DNA from: Cerrena zonata
Lineage: Eukaryota; Basidiomycota; Agaricomycetes; Polyporales; Cerrenaceae
Reading direction: 5' to 3'
DNA: 64,000 nucleotides
NCBI GenBank assembly: GCA_038087015.1
Contig: JASBNA010000029.1
Span: 310,001 to 374,000, forward strand
The translations under genes were made by a program, and so were the position numbers. The notes below the pieces were generated by a model, which made no database searches, had not been told where the DNA came from, and saw nothing but the letters and a program-made list of their open reading frames with translations. Shown here one piece after another: positions 22,494 through 34,218 of this stretch (positions are counted from its first letter, which is position 1; each line of letters opens with the position of its first letter).

Positions 22494-23665
22494 ATGAGCT
22501 CTCCAGAGCACCCGATGCATATTCCTCTACCCCCTCTGCGGTCTGCGATGAAGCATTCAGCTTCTCGTCCATCAACACCTTCAATAGTTCAGTCACCGGG
22601 CTCGCCGCCTCTGAAGCCTTCCCCATTCTTGCCAGTCCCATCCCCAGCAATATCTGGATATGGGACGCCTGTCCCTGGAGGACCTTCTTCTTCTTCCTCG
22701 CTACTATCACCCCCACAGTCACCCTCTCACTCTACGATACCTTTGGTTGCTTCCCATGGATATACCCCTAAGGTCTCTTTCGATACCTTTGAAGATCCCT
22801 CGGCCTCCATGTTCTCCTACACACTACACGTACAGAGTGATGGCTACTCTCGGAACAGAAGCACGAGGGTGTTCTTGTGTGCTTCAAGCCCGGACGACAG
22901 TGGCCGACAAGCGCTTGATTGGGCTCTCGAGAGTTTGGTACAGGATGGAGATGAACTCATTGTCTTCCGCGGTGTCGACACCGATGACTTAGGTAAATGA
23001 GATATCTCAAATTTCCTCTCGAATTCTAAACCTTATGCGCACAGAGAAAGATCACGACCTATACCGTGAGGAGGCACGCGAGCTCATGAAGCAGATTCAA
23101 GAGAGATGTCTGGAATATGACCCAGATCGTAAAGTTGGTGAATTCGACACCTTATCCTTGTCTCTATCTAATTCTCTACTCTTTCTAGTTATCCATCATT
23201 GTTGAATTCATCGCTGGCAAAATCCCCAACACGATAGATCGATTGATCTCATTATATCGTCCGGATTCCGTAGTAGTGGGAACTCGTGGTCAGCGAGGAG
23301 TGATGCAAGCTTGGGCGGGGGCTTTCGGCTCCCCAGGTGTTGGCAGCGTGTCAAAGTATGCCCCTCTTTACGTGTACTCAGTGTTGGTGAATTTCTACTG
23401 ACGCTTTGTGACAAGGTATTGCTTGAGTCATTCACCTGTCCCAATCATTGTTGTCCGACCGGAGAGCAAAGTCCGGAAAGCTATGGCTAAACGTCGTGCT
23501 GACCCCAAGCGTGGAAAGCACTTCGACGAGTAAGCAGTCTCAATATACCCTTCTCATGCACCTAAAGTTCTGATCATTTCTATTCCCCTTTATAGATTAA
23601 CTCGGACTCGTACAACTTCAGGGACCACTGGCGTACCACTTTTCTCTTCAATTACTCGGTCATAA
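22494..23665 (+). CDS. UspA (universal stress protein) domain protein
   Basis: Four exons. The first 120 residues are Pro/Ser-rich and unstructured. Then comes a UspA fold: STRVFLCASSPDDSGRQALD, LVQDGDELIVFRGVD, and after two introns LSIIVEFIAGKIPNTIDRLI with the nucleotide-site segment VVVGTRGQRGVMQAWAGAFG and SHSPVPIIVVRPES. The G-x-R-G...G-S-V-S-x-Y pattern is the ATP-binding loop type. The tail is basic (KAMAKRRADPKRGKHFDE). USP proteins in fungi are linked to stress response; the exact role is unknown. I chose ATG 22494 because the proline-rich module begins there; an in-frame ATG at 22446 is possible. Confidence 0.83.
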
Positions 23666-24016
23666 TTCCCCTTTCCTCCTCGGTCAATCTTTGGTCTCCC
23701 AAATTAATCTTAATTCCCAGCCCTCCTTCAATTTACGGATGGTTGTAACTTTATCGATCCTAGATCGCAGTGCTCCCTTGTACCATCACTCCCCTCCCTC
23801 CTTCAATGTTGTTCACATGTAGCCAAACCAAACCAAATAGTTCCCTTCTTCGCCTTTGCTCACCCTTCGCACCAGAATATACATAATAGAGTCATAATCA
23901 TCAATCATCATTCTTGTACTCTTGGGGTATCCAACGGAATAAGACCTTAACTAAAGAGGGCACGAAAAGCAGGTAAAAACAAAACAAAACCACAGATTGA
24001 GATACACCGCCACACA
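23666..24016. other. Convergent 3' region between USP and FHA genes
   Basis: No gene seen; it holds the 3' UTRs of two convergent genes. Confidence 0.45.
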
Positions 24017-27000
24017 TTACCGTCGCGTACCAGTCTTACTCCTACTAACTCTTGTCTTCCCGGTCTCAGCAGGAGCCTCCTCCCGTTCCTCCGTCGCTGC
24101 TCTCCTTGTCGTCTTCCGTGTCGACTTGGGTTTCGTCAATGGTACTACTTCTTCCTCTTCGGCTCCTTCGGGTGTATTCTCTTTGTCTCCTACCTCCTCG
24201 AGAGACTCCTCTACGACGACTTTCTTCGAGGAAGCACTCGCTTTACTCCGACCGGTACTCTTGGAGGCAGGTAACTTGGTAGTAGCTGCTGCTTTGCGTC
24301 CTCGACTCCCCTTCGACGGTTCTGAGGAGGCCTCGGGAAGAGGACTATCCTCCACCTCTTCCTCCTTAACCTTCGTTCTTGCACTCCGTCGTACCTTAGC
24401 CCCAGACACTTCCTTGTCAGGAGATGGGTCTCGGGGAGCAGCGTCCTCTTGTTCTTCCTCAACAGTGATAGGTCTAGCTCGAGTACCTCGACGTGTTGTT
24501 GACTTCGGAGGTTCAGAAGTAGAGGCCGATTCAGGAACAGGGGTACGAGCAGTACGTGTCTTTCGTAAAGTCCTCGTTGGTGCAGGCTCTTCGGGTGGAG
24601 GCGTTTCAGCCGCTTTGCGCCCACGACGAGTAACTTTTGGAGGTGACTTGCTTGGCTCCTCGGGCTCGTCATCCACTTCAGGCTCGTCTATGGGCGGAGG
24701 GTTCGGGGCTGAATTCGCCCTCCTCTGTGAAGGATATAACGGTTCAGAACAAAGAAAAAATACGACTATCCAAGAAAAGGAACTGACATGATCATTGTCG
24801 GTCTCTGCAATGACCTTTGTCCTGCTGGACGACCCAGTTGCGGAAGGCGGCTAAATGGAGGGAAATGATTAGAATTATGCGAGAACCGTCAGACAGATCG
24901 CACTCTACCTTACCTTCTCTATCTCAAGACCCTTAGACCGAGGTTTGCGAGTGACTTTAGCAGCTGTTGAGGGAATTTTTGAGGTTGAAGGTTCTACAGG
25001 AGCTTCTTCCTCAACACCAGTCCTGCTAGGTGCCCGAGCAGGTGCAGAACGAGGAACAGCGCCGCGACGAGTAGCAGGGATCCGAGAACCTGATGCAGCA
25101 GGCTTCTTCAGACGGCTCTGAACGGTCTTCTGTGGTCGCTCTTCTAGAACTTCAACCTCCATCTCCATTTCCTCGGTGGGTTCGGGTTGACTCGGTGCTT
25201 GGTAACCAGCGGGGGTGGCAAGCATAGAACCAACTCCTTCAAAGGCGGGAGTTTGAGGGGGACGCTCAACGCGGAAGAGTTCCTTCATGCCGTCCAAGCG
25301 AGGAGTTTGTATAGCACGACCCTGGTTTCGGAACAGCTCTCGTACACCTGTAAGTTGAGGTGTAGCAAAAAGGGCAGGTTGCCTCGTTGGTAGCTGCGCA
25401 GTGCTTCTATCTTGCTCGCTGGAACTCATCTCAACATCTGCAAGGTCCAAATCATCTGCGTCGTCGGCAAACGGATTCTTATCCAGATTAGTTGCCTTTC
25501 CTGCAGAGCCGGCCACAGAACTGGGGCCTGGAGTTGAAGCGAGCAATGAGAATTCTCCAGGCTTCTTCGGACTCAACACCATAGAGGGTCTGGGTCCCAT
25601 ACTCTGTCTTCTCTTCACGCCCTCGACCATCTGTTTCATCTTCGCAAGCATGATCTCTGTGTCTTCTTCGGTTTCTTCGGGCTGTTCGGGAATAGTTGAG
25701 GATTCCCTGCCATTCGTGCCTAGGTTAAGAGCAGGAAGAGGTGCTGCTTTGATAGGTGACAATCCGAGGAGACGTTTGGTACCGGGAGTGAAGTTGTCAG
25801 GCATGGTAAGTGCACTTCGACGACGTTCCTGAATAGCCTGAGTCATAGACAAGAATATAAGTCAATCAAATTTATCAGGATATCGGTCAATGCTTACCCG
25901 TTTCTCTTCTTCTGTGAGTCGTTGTTTCCGAGGTGAAATGAGGTGTTCTTCCGGTTTCTCCTCTTGCTTCACAGGTACAACGATATCTTCAACCTTCCAT
26001 GGTTCAACAATTTTGACCCGCCGAGGGCCAATAGTAGCCGCACCAGGATTCGAGGGACCCATAGAATATCGACCATGATCTCGTTCATTGGATGATACTC
26101 GAGTGAGTTGAGGCGACATGAATCTACCAAGTGGAGGTGCCGGCGCAGCGCTTTCAAAGTGAGGAGTGGGGAATGATACATTGGAACTTGAAGGTACTGG
26201 TTGTTCAGGCGACTCTTCGTCTTCGTCTTCGTCTGGCTCCTGTTGGGATGCTGCGCTGTCGTAAAATTCGAACAGTTCCTGAGCGTCATGCTCCTCTCCT
26301 GGAGGTATTAGTTCTTCGTCATCTTGTACCTGATATATGAGGAATTTGTAAGAAACTGTTACTTAAATTGTTTTGAAGATCCTTACCTCCATTGCATCTT
26401 GGTCTTGTTCATCATCCTGATCCCACTCCCCTTGGATGTCTTGAGGTACTGACGGAGAGCCTAAGGCCCAACCAAGTCCACCCTTGACTGCTTCCAATCC
26501 CTTTCTCCACCCACTGACGCGAGGAGCTGACCGTGACTGGTCATACTCGTCTACTTGCATCGGCTCGTTCTCTTGATCTTCCTCCTCCTCTTCCTCAATG
26601 AGGTCGTTGATAGTCTCTTCAACTTCTTCAACCTCTTCTTCCTCTTCTCTCTCCATTTCCCTCCGCATAGCAGTTCGCTGAGCGGAACGAATCAACACGG
26701 CACGATGTAACGAGGCTCTAGGATGTGGACGCCGTCGAGGAGTTTGCTGCATCTGTGGTGAAGGTTGGGCGGGCTGCGGAATGGGGAACTGAGCAACACG
26801 TCCCGACTGAGTAGATTTCGGAGTATCAGGCTGTGGTGGAGGTGGCTGGAAGACGACATGTTCCGTGATGACCAAATCCTCATCTTCTTCTACGACACGA
26901 GGGTGATTAGTTTCAACAAGAAGGATGTCCTCTTCTTCTTCTTCTTCTTCTTCTTCCTCTTCCTCCTCGTTTTCCTCTTCTGGATCCTGTGTGAACGCGC

Positions 27001-27620
27001 CACGCTTCAATGGCGAACTGTCGCGTACGTTAGAGCCACGGAATGGTGTCTTGATAGGTGTCTGGAGTATGCGAAGATTCTCTCTTGGATTTGGGCTTGG
27101 CCTTGGAGAGAAAACCTGCGCGCTTTGAATCATGGATAATCGTAACTTTCGTTGACGGGGTGTCCCGCTCCCAGCTTCAACTTTCGAGGGAGTAGAAAGC
27201 AATATGGGTCGCATCTCTTTGGGCGGATAGCAGAATTGAAAGCGTTTCTTGTGGATCTCGATCACCGAGCTGTTCGGAAGTGGTACAATAACTGGACCCG
27301 AGCTCGGGTTGGATGCAGGAAAGACGGCACACCCGTCTACAAGGAGGCCGTTCGTACCAAGGACCATAAGAAAAGCCTAGCATGTCTACATGTGAGCTTT
27401 GCGGATATGCGTATACCAAATAACGACGCACCTTACGCTCCCTAAAAATAAGTTTACAGTGGATAGAGCTGACAGAATCATAATACAATCTCAGATTGCA
27501 GCTTGGATCTCGTCCAATCGTTACCTCCTCTTCGTCAATTGGATAACAAGCCACTATTTCATCGTCGAGTCGTTTGAGAACCCGGAGTGTTCCATATTTT
27601 CCTACGTCGCTGGCGTCCAT
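24017..27620 (-). CDS. FHA-domain nuclear protein with Ki-67-like repeats
   Basis: A large gene with six or seven exons, roughly 1,080 residues. The FHA domain is N-terminal: EEEVTIGRDPSCNLRLYYDS and SSIHCKLIFRERK, and after an intron AFLMVLGTNGLLVDGCAVFP. The Gly-Arg, Ser-x-x-His and Asn-Gly phosphothreonine-binding residues are present. A low-complexity acidic run (about 26,920-26,980) and many TP/SP sites follow. At 25223-25366 are three related motifs: TPQLTGVRELFR, TPRLDGMKELFR and TPAFEGVGSML. The C-terminal 250 residues are very rich in Lys/Arg/Ser/Thr/Pro. FHA plus G-x-[KR]-E-L-F motifs next to TP sites plus a basic tail is the plan of animal Ki-67, a chromosome-surface protein; see findings. 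The start could also be the in-frame frame beginning at 27659. Confidence 0.8.
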
Positions 27621-28209
27621 AGTGGCGATGAATGTATCTGAGTGAAGGTCTTCAGTCACTCGTAAGAAGATGAGGTTCTCCAGCCCTTACTGGTCCTGTC
27701 CTGATGTTATGGCTTGTAGTTGTACATATATTATTGAAGAGGATTGGCAAAACAAAGGTCTATTCTAAGACAAACGCGACCAACTCCGTCGCGGTTCGAG
27801 ACGTACACGTGACATATATCGCGATCACATGATCGTGCTTCATAAAATCTCGTCCTTTTTCGTTTCGCGACAGTATGTTTGATTCTGAGACAGTACTGCA
27901 AGGCTAGGATGCTGGATACTGGAGTCAAGGCTGTGACCATTTTCAACAAACTATATTTTTATTACTAGAGTTATATGAAACGAAACAAAACGAAACGAAA
28001 TAAGACTTTCAAAATTTTGGGAGCAAGTAGTTGATACAGAGAAGTCCACGGGAGCAGTAAAGATACAGAGGGGGTATCGGGTCAACTGAGCGAAGCGTAA
28101 TATTAGTACTAAAAATAGTTTTTCAATCCAGAAGTGTTGGGTATGAAACATAATCCGAAGGTCCATATCGAAACCACATCAAGTGGCCGAGAAGGGGTAT
28201 GCTAGGTCT
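27621..28209. other. Intergenic region
   Basis: No gene seen. A run of ACGAAAC-type repeats (about 27976-28000) is the only structure noted. Confidence 0.4.
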
Positions 28210-29234
28210 CTAGTGACCGCCAGTTCGTTGAGCTACGATGGTTAAAGCTCCGAGGATGATTTCCCAAGCAAGGTCCATCACACCCCAAAGCTCGGCATCG
28301 AAGACACCCAGAGCGCAGACATTACGCCAAAATGCGTTTACAACTTTGGCGTAGTTCATGAGGATGGGTAAAGCTCCTTGTGCACCTGCTTGTTGGTACG
28401 CAGATGCAGCTAAGTTGTTGGCGAGGCGCGAAAGTCGCTCTGCCGTGAATTGGGAAACGTATACAGAGCCACTCGAAGAGCTGGACCTGATAGAGGAGGC
28501 GGATGGGAAGGAGGATGCCAATACGGGGAGTAAGGCAGCAAGAAGGGTAGCCGGGGCGCTTGGTATGAAGATAAGCGTGCATGAGAGGGAAAGTTTCAGC
28601 GCTCGGAACTGTCAAGGGAACTACTGGAAGGGTGAGCGAAGCAGCCCTGTTTGAAGGACGGGAGCGCGGAAGTGGCGGAAGAAGGGTGCAATGCGCAGCA
28701 AGCACTAGTGCATGAGCGGGATAGAGGGGAACTGTCACAGACGCTCCCGCTGCAACTTGAACTGCGAAAGAGGCAACAGTGGGCGTTGTGGGTGAAGATG
28801 GCGATGACCTCGAAGACGAAATGGCGAGCACGTGAGTTGGGAATGCATTCGAACTCGGCATCGGGTTTGCAGGTCGAACTGCAACATCCAAAGTGTTCGT
28901 AAGATGAGACCTGGGTAGGGAGCTCGGCAATGTGAGCAAATTCAATGCCGCAAGCATTCTGTGGAAAGATTAGTGCGAGTTCTCAAATGTAGAGTAGATA
29001 AACAACATACTCATTGGACTGGCCAGCCAGATGTTTTCTAATGTATTCGAGCGGGACATCTTGTAACTCGGGCGCGAGTTGCACTATGAAGTCGCGTGAG
29101 ACCTCCGAGAAGGTCGGGCGCTGCAGGGACCTAGGAAGCTGAAGGCTCGATGGGACCTGAGTGGGATAGTGTCCATGTGTCTCCATGTTGGACGCAAGGT
29201 GAGGAGGAGCTGGGCGAGAAGCAACTTGGAACAT
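28210..29234 (-). pseudogene. clp1: Clp1-like sexual development protein, apparent frameshift
   Basis: The first exon starts MFQVASRPAPPHLA and contains FSEVSRDFIVQLAPELQDVP and LEYIRKHL; an intron at about 28957-29010 follows. The second exon carries MLAALNLLTLPSSLPRSHLT, VQVAAGASVTVPLYPAHALV, LPVVPLTVPS and MHAYLHTKRP. The frame then has to shift by one base at the CCCC run (28551-28557) to continue into the conserved C-terminus: LLAALLPVL, FWRNVCALGVFDAELWGVMD and LAWEIILGAL. This layout matches the Clp1 (clampless1) family, needed for clamp-cell formation downstream of the homeodomain mating-type genes. No intron fits at the break, so it is either a real frameshift mutation or a homopolymer sequencing error. 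The family call is from memory of conserved blocks. Confidence 0.62.
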
Positions 29235-30155
29235 GGCTATTTATGAAGGGATTAGTGGTGATTAGAAAGTCGAATGCGTCGAAGCGACAGCTGTCGGTGG
29301 GATAATAGGGTTTGGAAGAATGTCTAGGGACTAGGGACCAGAGCTGCCTGTAATTGGTGATGCGTTGAATCAAAGCTCGGCTTTGAAATGAGTATGTAAA
29401 AGTGACTCTATCAAGGAGCAGTGACGAAATACGCTGTTGTGCGTTGAGTACTAGTAGCAGGGACTTGTTGATCTGCTTTCGCTGTGTGGAGTTCAGGGAA
29501 GTGTCAAGTACAGGCATTCTTATATTTCCCTGGAGACCAGCCTGAAACCAATTCGAGAATAAAGGCTCTCCAGGGTGCAGCTGTATTCCGTCAAACCACA
29601 TGGCGAAGTCAGTATAAGAGAGTGAACATATTTGGACTCTTGCTTGTGTCGCTTCCGGAATGGGCTTGCACGTGGAGTGAACTTTCTTACCCGTTATGGC
29701 TATCGTTGTGGATGGGTCAACCCAAACTTTCTTACTGGCGGTTCTTCTGAGAAGTTTTCGCTCATCCTCCAGTGCTTTAGGAAGTGCTTCGCAGGCGGAG
29801 CGTGAGTTTGGATTGAGTTACTGATCCAGTGATATATCAAACCCGAGTCTATTCCCAAACGTCGTTGCTATCGCAATCTGACGTTGTATTCTACGAGTCA
29901 CCTATCCATCACCCATCCACGCTTCTCGCATGGTCTTTTACGAAGATATGACGTTCTAAAGTACTTCTCTTCCTTGAAGTGGTACAAGAGGCTCTGAAAT
30001 TCGGAGGTAGGTCGATATACAGATGGCTTCTCAATACAACACACTGCTTCTTTCAGTAGCAAAATTGTCGCTTGCAAGTCATTTACCGACGACGAGAGTT
30101 GTGAGTCAACGGCGTCGTGGGTAGATTCGATAGTCGTATCCATTGTTCGTAGATC
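29235..30155 (-). other. Unresolved reading frames, possible small gene
   Basis: A minus-strand frame starts at ATG 30143 (MDTTIESTHDAVDSQLSSSV, then LQATILLLKEAVCCIEKPS) and looks coding. A second open frame from about 29790 (LEDERKLLRRTASKKVWVDP) runs down towards the Clp1-like start. I could not find a splice pattern that joins them cleanly and recognise no family. A small, coiled-coil protein gene lying between the Clp1-like and RnpA-like genes is possible. Confidence 0.3.
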
Positions 30156-31086
30156 TTAACCTTTGGGAACCTCGACCTCTGGCAAAGCGTTGCTTCTCTT
30201 TTTCATATGACTCGTAGAAGTTGATCGAGTAGACTCCTGGGTTGATTTACTACGAGCAGCAAGGCGTGGCGGCTTTGGGGCATCGTTGTAGTTTTGTTGA
30301 TTGCCATTCGACGGTCCCTGTTTGTCGGGATTGGCCCCTGGATTTCTCTGATGATTCCAACGACGCTCCAAGTCAGCAGCTTCGCTATTCAGTTGTTGCA
30401 ACAAGCGTCGCAAGATTGGAATCATTTGAGTATAAGGCATGCGATAAAGCTCCAACGTTGGAGAGGCGACATAAGCCCAGTCTGACAAACGTATGAATAA
30501 GTATTACATTCAATGTGAAATATCTTACTTGGCGTGATCCAATGACTTCCTATGTCATCCTCCCGAAAGATGATCTCTTCCTGGCCTTTCTTGTCAACAA
30601 CCACATCCGCACCACGGGTAACAATCATCACGAATGCGGTTTTCACTCGATACCTGATTGTATTCCGGATGACGGCGGATTTATGGATCCCCTTGACGTT
30701 TACGACCTGAACCAACGACATGTTTGCTTTTCCTGCTTTCTTCTTCAGATCGTAAGTGAAGGGAGGATTGGGCGCGGGTGTCGTGGGCTTATTAAGTAGG
30801 CCATGAGGGACCATGCGGATAGAGATATGTTCATGCCTTTTCAATGGCAGTGTATTTACGATGTCCTTCCTACCAAGTCTCGCTGCAGGGTGTTTGGAAT
30901 CAAGGATGTGATGAGGGACGATCTTAGAAGCATAGTAGAAGTTGCTAAGATTGCTAGTATCGCCAGGGGTGGTCCTTTTGAACTGGGTCAATCGTTAGTA
31001 AATGTATAACGCATATCCACACATGCCTCACATTGATAGACTTCAGACTTGCAGTCGCCTTTGGGAGCCGTCCAAATTGGAGGCAT
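30156..31086 (-). CDS. Basic protein resembling bacterial-type RNase P protein (RnpA fold)
   Basis: About 280 residues. The likely start is ATG 31086 in a short first exon, but its splice donor is unclear (a GC donor or a weak GT fits the frame). The main exon is about 30530-30976; an intron at about 30485-30530 leads to the last exon, ending at TAA 30156-30158. The body shows HISIRMVPHGLL, SLVQVVNVKG, then KSAVIRNTIRYRVKTAF, followed after an insertion by WAYVASPTLELYRMPYTQ and MIPILRRLLQQL. The order strand, strand, R-N-x-x-R-x-R-V-K helix, then a strand ending in V-A and a final helix mirrors RnpA, including its RNR helix. If right, this would be a mitochondrial RNA-binding protein. The C-terminal 70 residues are polar and basic. 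No family match could be checked. Confidence 0.5.
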
Positions 31087-32330
31087 GGTGGCTTACGCGG
31101 CATTGTTGTAATTCATCTTGACTATCTGTCAGCGTCATAAGCAAGCAACATAGCGTCCACCCAACTGCTTACATCCCTGCGAAGCCAAGACACGAGTTGC
31201 TGGTCATTAAATGGACGAGATACGTGTTATGCAGTAACTTGGACTGACCGGGCTGCAGATTCAACTTGTTGTTCAAAACTTGAAAGAAGTCAAAAGGACT
31301 AGGTAAACCGTTGAACCCGGGCCATAATGAAGCTCCCACGTGGCTGAGCGATCACTAGATACTATCCGGGTCTAGACAATTTACCCAACGCCACGACTTT
31401 CGATATTTTGCCTATCCCTTCTTGGACCAAAGTCCTTTACAAACCTCAGGGGAGTGAGATAGTCGTTACAGGAGATCAGGACTTGGAAATATGTGGGCTT
31501 GGATAAGATACAGCTCATTCCGAGTCAGAGAAAAAATGTGACATAAGGCTATTTCCACGTACTGTACTGTAACGTTTCAATGGCTATTGCTTGTTTGCTA
31601 TTCAATTACCTGACAACGTTTCGTATAGAGTCACCGTGACAATGACTTGGCAAGTGCCAAATGGGTAAATTGTGTTCGGTTACTTCGGTACCTTTTCTAA
31701 ATTATATCTCTTCCCATGAACGCCATTCACTCGCCGCCCACTCGACTCTGATGTCCCTGTCGAATTGACCCTACCCGATCGAGCTCACTTCACTATCGTA
31801 AACTGATGCAATGGAGATCCGGGTCGGAGGTTGCATAATGATCACTTCCTGAAAACCTCCTTGATAACGAGTTGTAATGTGAGACCGTTTTCGCATATTC
31901 TAAACATCCGTTGAAATCTACTCCGGAGAGCAGTAGTCAATCCCAAGTCGATCCTTACCACCTCCTCACCACTAGTACCCTCCGGTACCGCAATTTTAAC
32001 TTGCGTGACATTTTTGCCAAGCCTACGAACTCGATTGAACGTCTCGAGAACCGAGAACGTGGACGATCGCCGCTCATATAGTACACAATGACTTAACATC
32101 AGCCAGGAACCATTCGGAACTAGTCATGATTGGACCATACTTAGGTCGTTGCGGGCCTATCTCGGCCTAAGACCTATGGAAGCGGGGGAAAGCCGCACTA
32201 GTGAATCTGATACATAAAAAGGAGGACAGTTGTGTTTGCATGTTTCCTCCACTCACAGTGACTGATCGCTTTTCTCGTTCTTGACTAGTGTTTAAGCATC
32301 TAGTCTTAACGGCTTATCTGTGCCTATCCT
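31087..32330. other. Intergenic region
   Basis: 1.2 kb without a supported gene. A minus-strand frame at 31842-32099 (85 codons) is open but matches nothing I know. Confidence 0.4.
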
Positions 32331-34218
32331 ATGGCGTCACGTTCTCTCCAAAACACTTTCCTTTCTTTCATTTTCTTGTCAACATTTGTCTCTTATTTCA
32401 GAACTGCTTTTGCTGTGACCGATTACGCCAACGCCTTCATCGACCCTGAACTTATCGTCTCTAAGAATCTCAATGCATCGACTACTCTTGCCCAGAGAAC
32501 TATGCAACAGTGGGCGTCGTCCCTCACTGAGGGTGGACCTTGGAGTATGTCTATTTGTTTATTTATCTATCGCGTCTCTCGGAATTGACACAAATTCACT
32601 AGGTGTAACTTTTAAGAGTGTTACACCACCTTCAGGGAGCAAACATGACTATCTGAGTTATGCCCCATAGTGCGTGTATTTGGACCCCCTCTTCTCCCAA
32701 AGTCCCACCATAACACTTTGACTTAGTTACTGGGCTGATTGTTCCCAAGCCGGAAATACAACGGCATTAACTGACGAAGAAGGTTTGTTTTCTGTGTCAT
32801 GAAATAGTCGACCATTGTCGATTTACCAACTTTTAGCTCGCAAGCAATGCAACTGGATCCAACGAGACGGGCAGATCAATCCCGCATCGCGTGATGTTAC
32901 TGATATCGATAACTTTGAAACCCTGGGTGATGCTGTTCTATACAACACGATAACGTGGGCTCTTCAGGGCGACAGCTCCGCATCTGCTAACTCCGTGAAA
33001 TATATCCGAACATGGTTCCTGGACTCGGATACAGCCATGGCGCCCAACCTTAACTTCGCGCAGATGCAAGGTGGTCCAGACGGACAAACTGGCAGTCACA
33101 CTGGTGTCTTGTAAGACACGACTTTATTGTCTTCCATAATTTGTTGAGACTGAGGTAATCTTTCTACAGGGATCTGAAGTGTATGACGAAGGTTGTCAAC
33201 AGCATCCTCATTTTGAGAAGTGGCAAGTCTGCTGACTGGACCTCCGATCTGGACGGTCAGATGGTCGGCTGGGCAAAGGAGTATATTTCCTGGTTACAAA
33301 GCTCACCTCTCGCTCAGAAGGAAGCAGCATCAACTAAGTATGTCATTTCTTGTATTTGGTCTAAGATATGTCTTTTAATATCATCTCAAGCAATCACGGT
33401 ACATTCTTCTACAACCAGCTCGCCGCCCTTCAGATTCTCGTTGGTGACAAGGACGGCGCTCGCGGATCTCTCCAAGCGTACTTCAACGGTATTTATCAAA
33501 ATCAGATTCAAGCTAATGGCGAACAGGTAATCACTGTCAAATTTGGCACCCCTCTGTTTTCACTAATTATTCCTTGTCAGCCTGAAGAAGCTCAGCGCAC
33601 CAGGCCATACCACTACCGTGCCTACAATCTAGCAGCCATGATTGTGAGTGTATTTTTTCGTTAAACTGACAGTAGTATCCTAACTCGGTTCATGTAGACC
33701 AACGCCCGTCTGGGAGAATACATAGGCTTCGATGGCTGGAGCATCAAGACGTCCCAAGGTGCTACGATCCAAACTGCTGTCGACTACACTATGACAGTCG
33801 ACCCAGGCGAAGATACAGCTGAGGAGCTTTACCCTAATGTTGCTGCTGTTGGTACGTAGAGTTCATCCCCATAATATTGATCTTTCTCTGACTTTTATTT
33901 CTTAATCAAGCTGCGCACTACGGGGATCCCGATGGGAAGTATGGTTCATTCTTGATGAAGAAACTCGGAACCGATCTAGCCAAACAACCTTACTTTGCGT
34001 TCAACACATTCTCTGTATCTGGTCTTCCGACATCTTATGGTACGACAAGCTCTGTTAAGACATCTGCAACTAAAGCTAGCGCAGCCTCAAGCTCTACTTC
34101 AACCGCCAAGATCTCTGCAGGCCCGGCTCCTTGGGAATCGGCTGCGTTATCGATTACAGTATCTTGGATGTTCCTTGGAATCGCTTCTAGCATCTGTCTC
34201 CTGATGGGAATGTTTTGA
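32331..34218 (+). CDS. Secreted alginate-lyase-fold protein with C-terminal membrane anchor
   Basis: A multi-exon gene (introns near 32545-32600, 32670-32725, 32780-32837, 33110-33170, 33337-33395, 33526-33580, 33641-33697 and 33850-33910) of about 440 residues. A signal peptide (MASRSLQNTFLSFIFLSTFV) is followed by mature sequence. Motifs of the alginate lyase/chondroitin AC toroid fold appear: HDYLSYAPYYWADCSQ, NNHGTFFYNQLAALQIL (the N-H pair expected in the catalytic groove) and TRPYHYRAYNLAAMI. The C-terminus is a Ser/Thr/Ala-rich linker and a hydrophobic tail (SITVSWMFLGIASSICLLMG), typical of a GPI anchor or tail anchor. The enzyme probably cleaves uronic-acid polysaccharides by beta-elimination at the cell surface; the true substrate in a mushroom is unknown. 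Confidence 0.8.

Noticed and set aside
23997..24791. 264-codon plus-strand Ser/Val-rich frame
   Set aside because: Antisense shadow of the repetitive Lys/Ser/Thr-rich C-terminus of the FHA protein.
28322..28550. Frame continuing past the C-run in the Clp1-like gene
   Set aside because: It stays open by chance; the conserved C-terminal sequence lies in the other frame.
31842..32099. 85-codon minus-strand frame
   Set aside because: No start context, domain or neighbours that support a gene.
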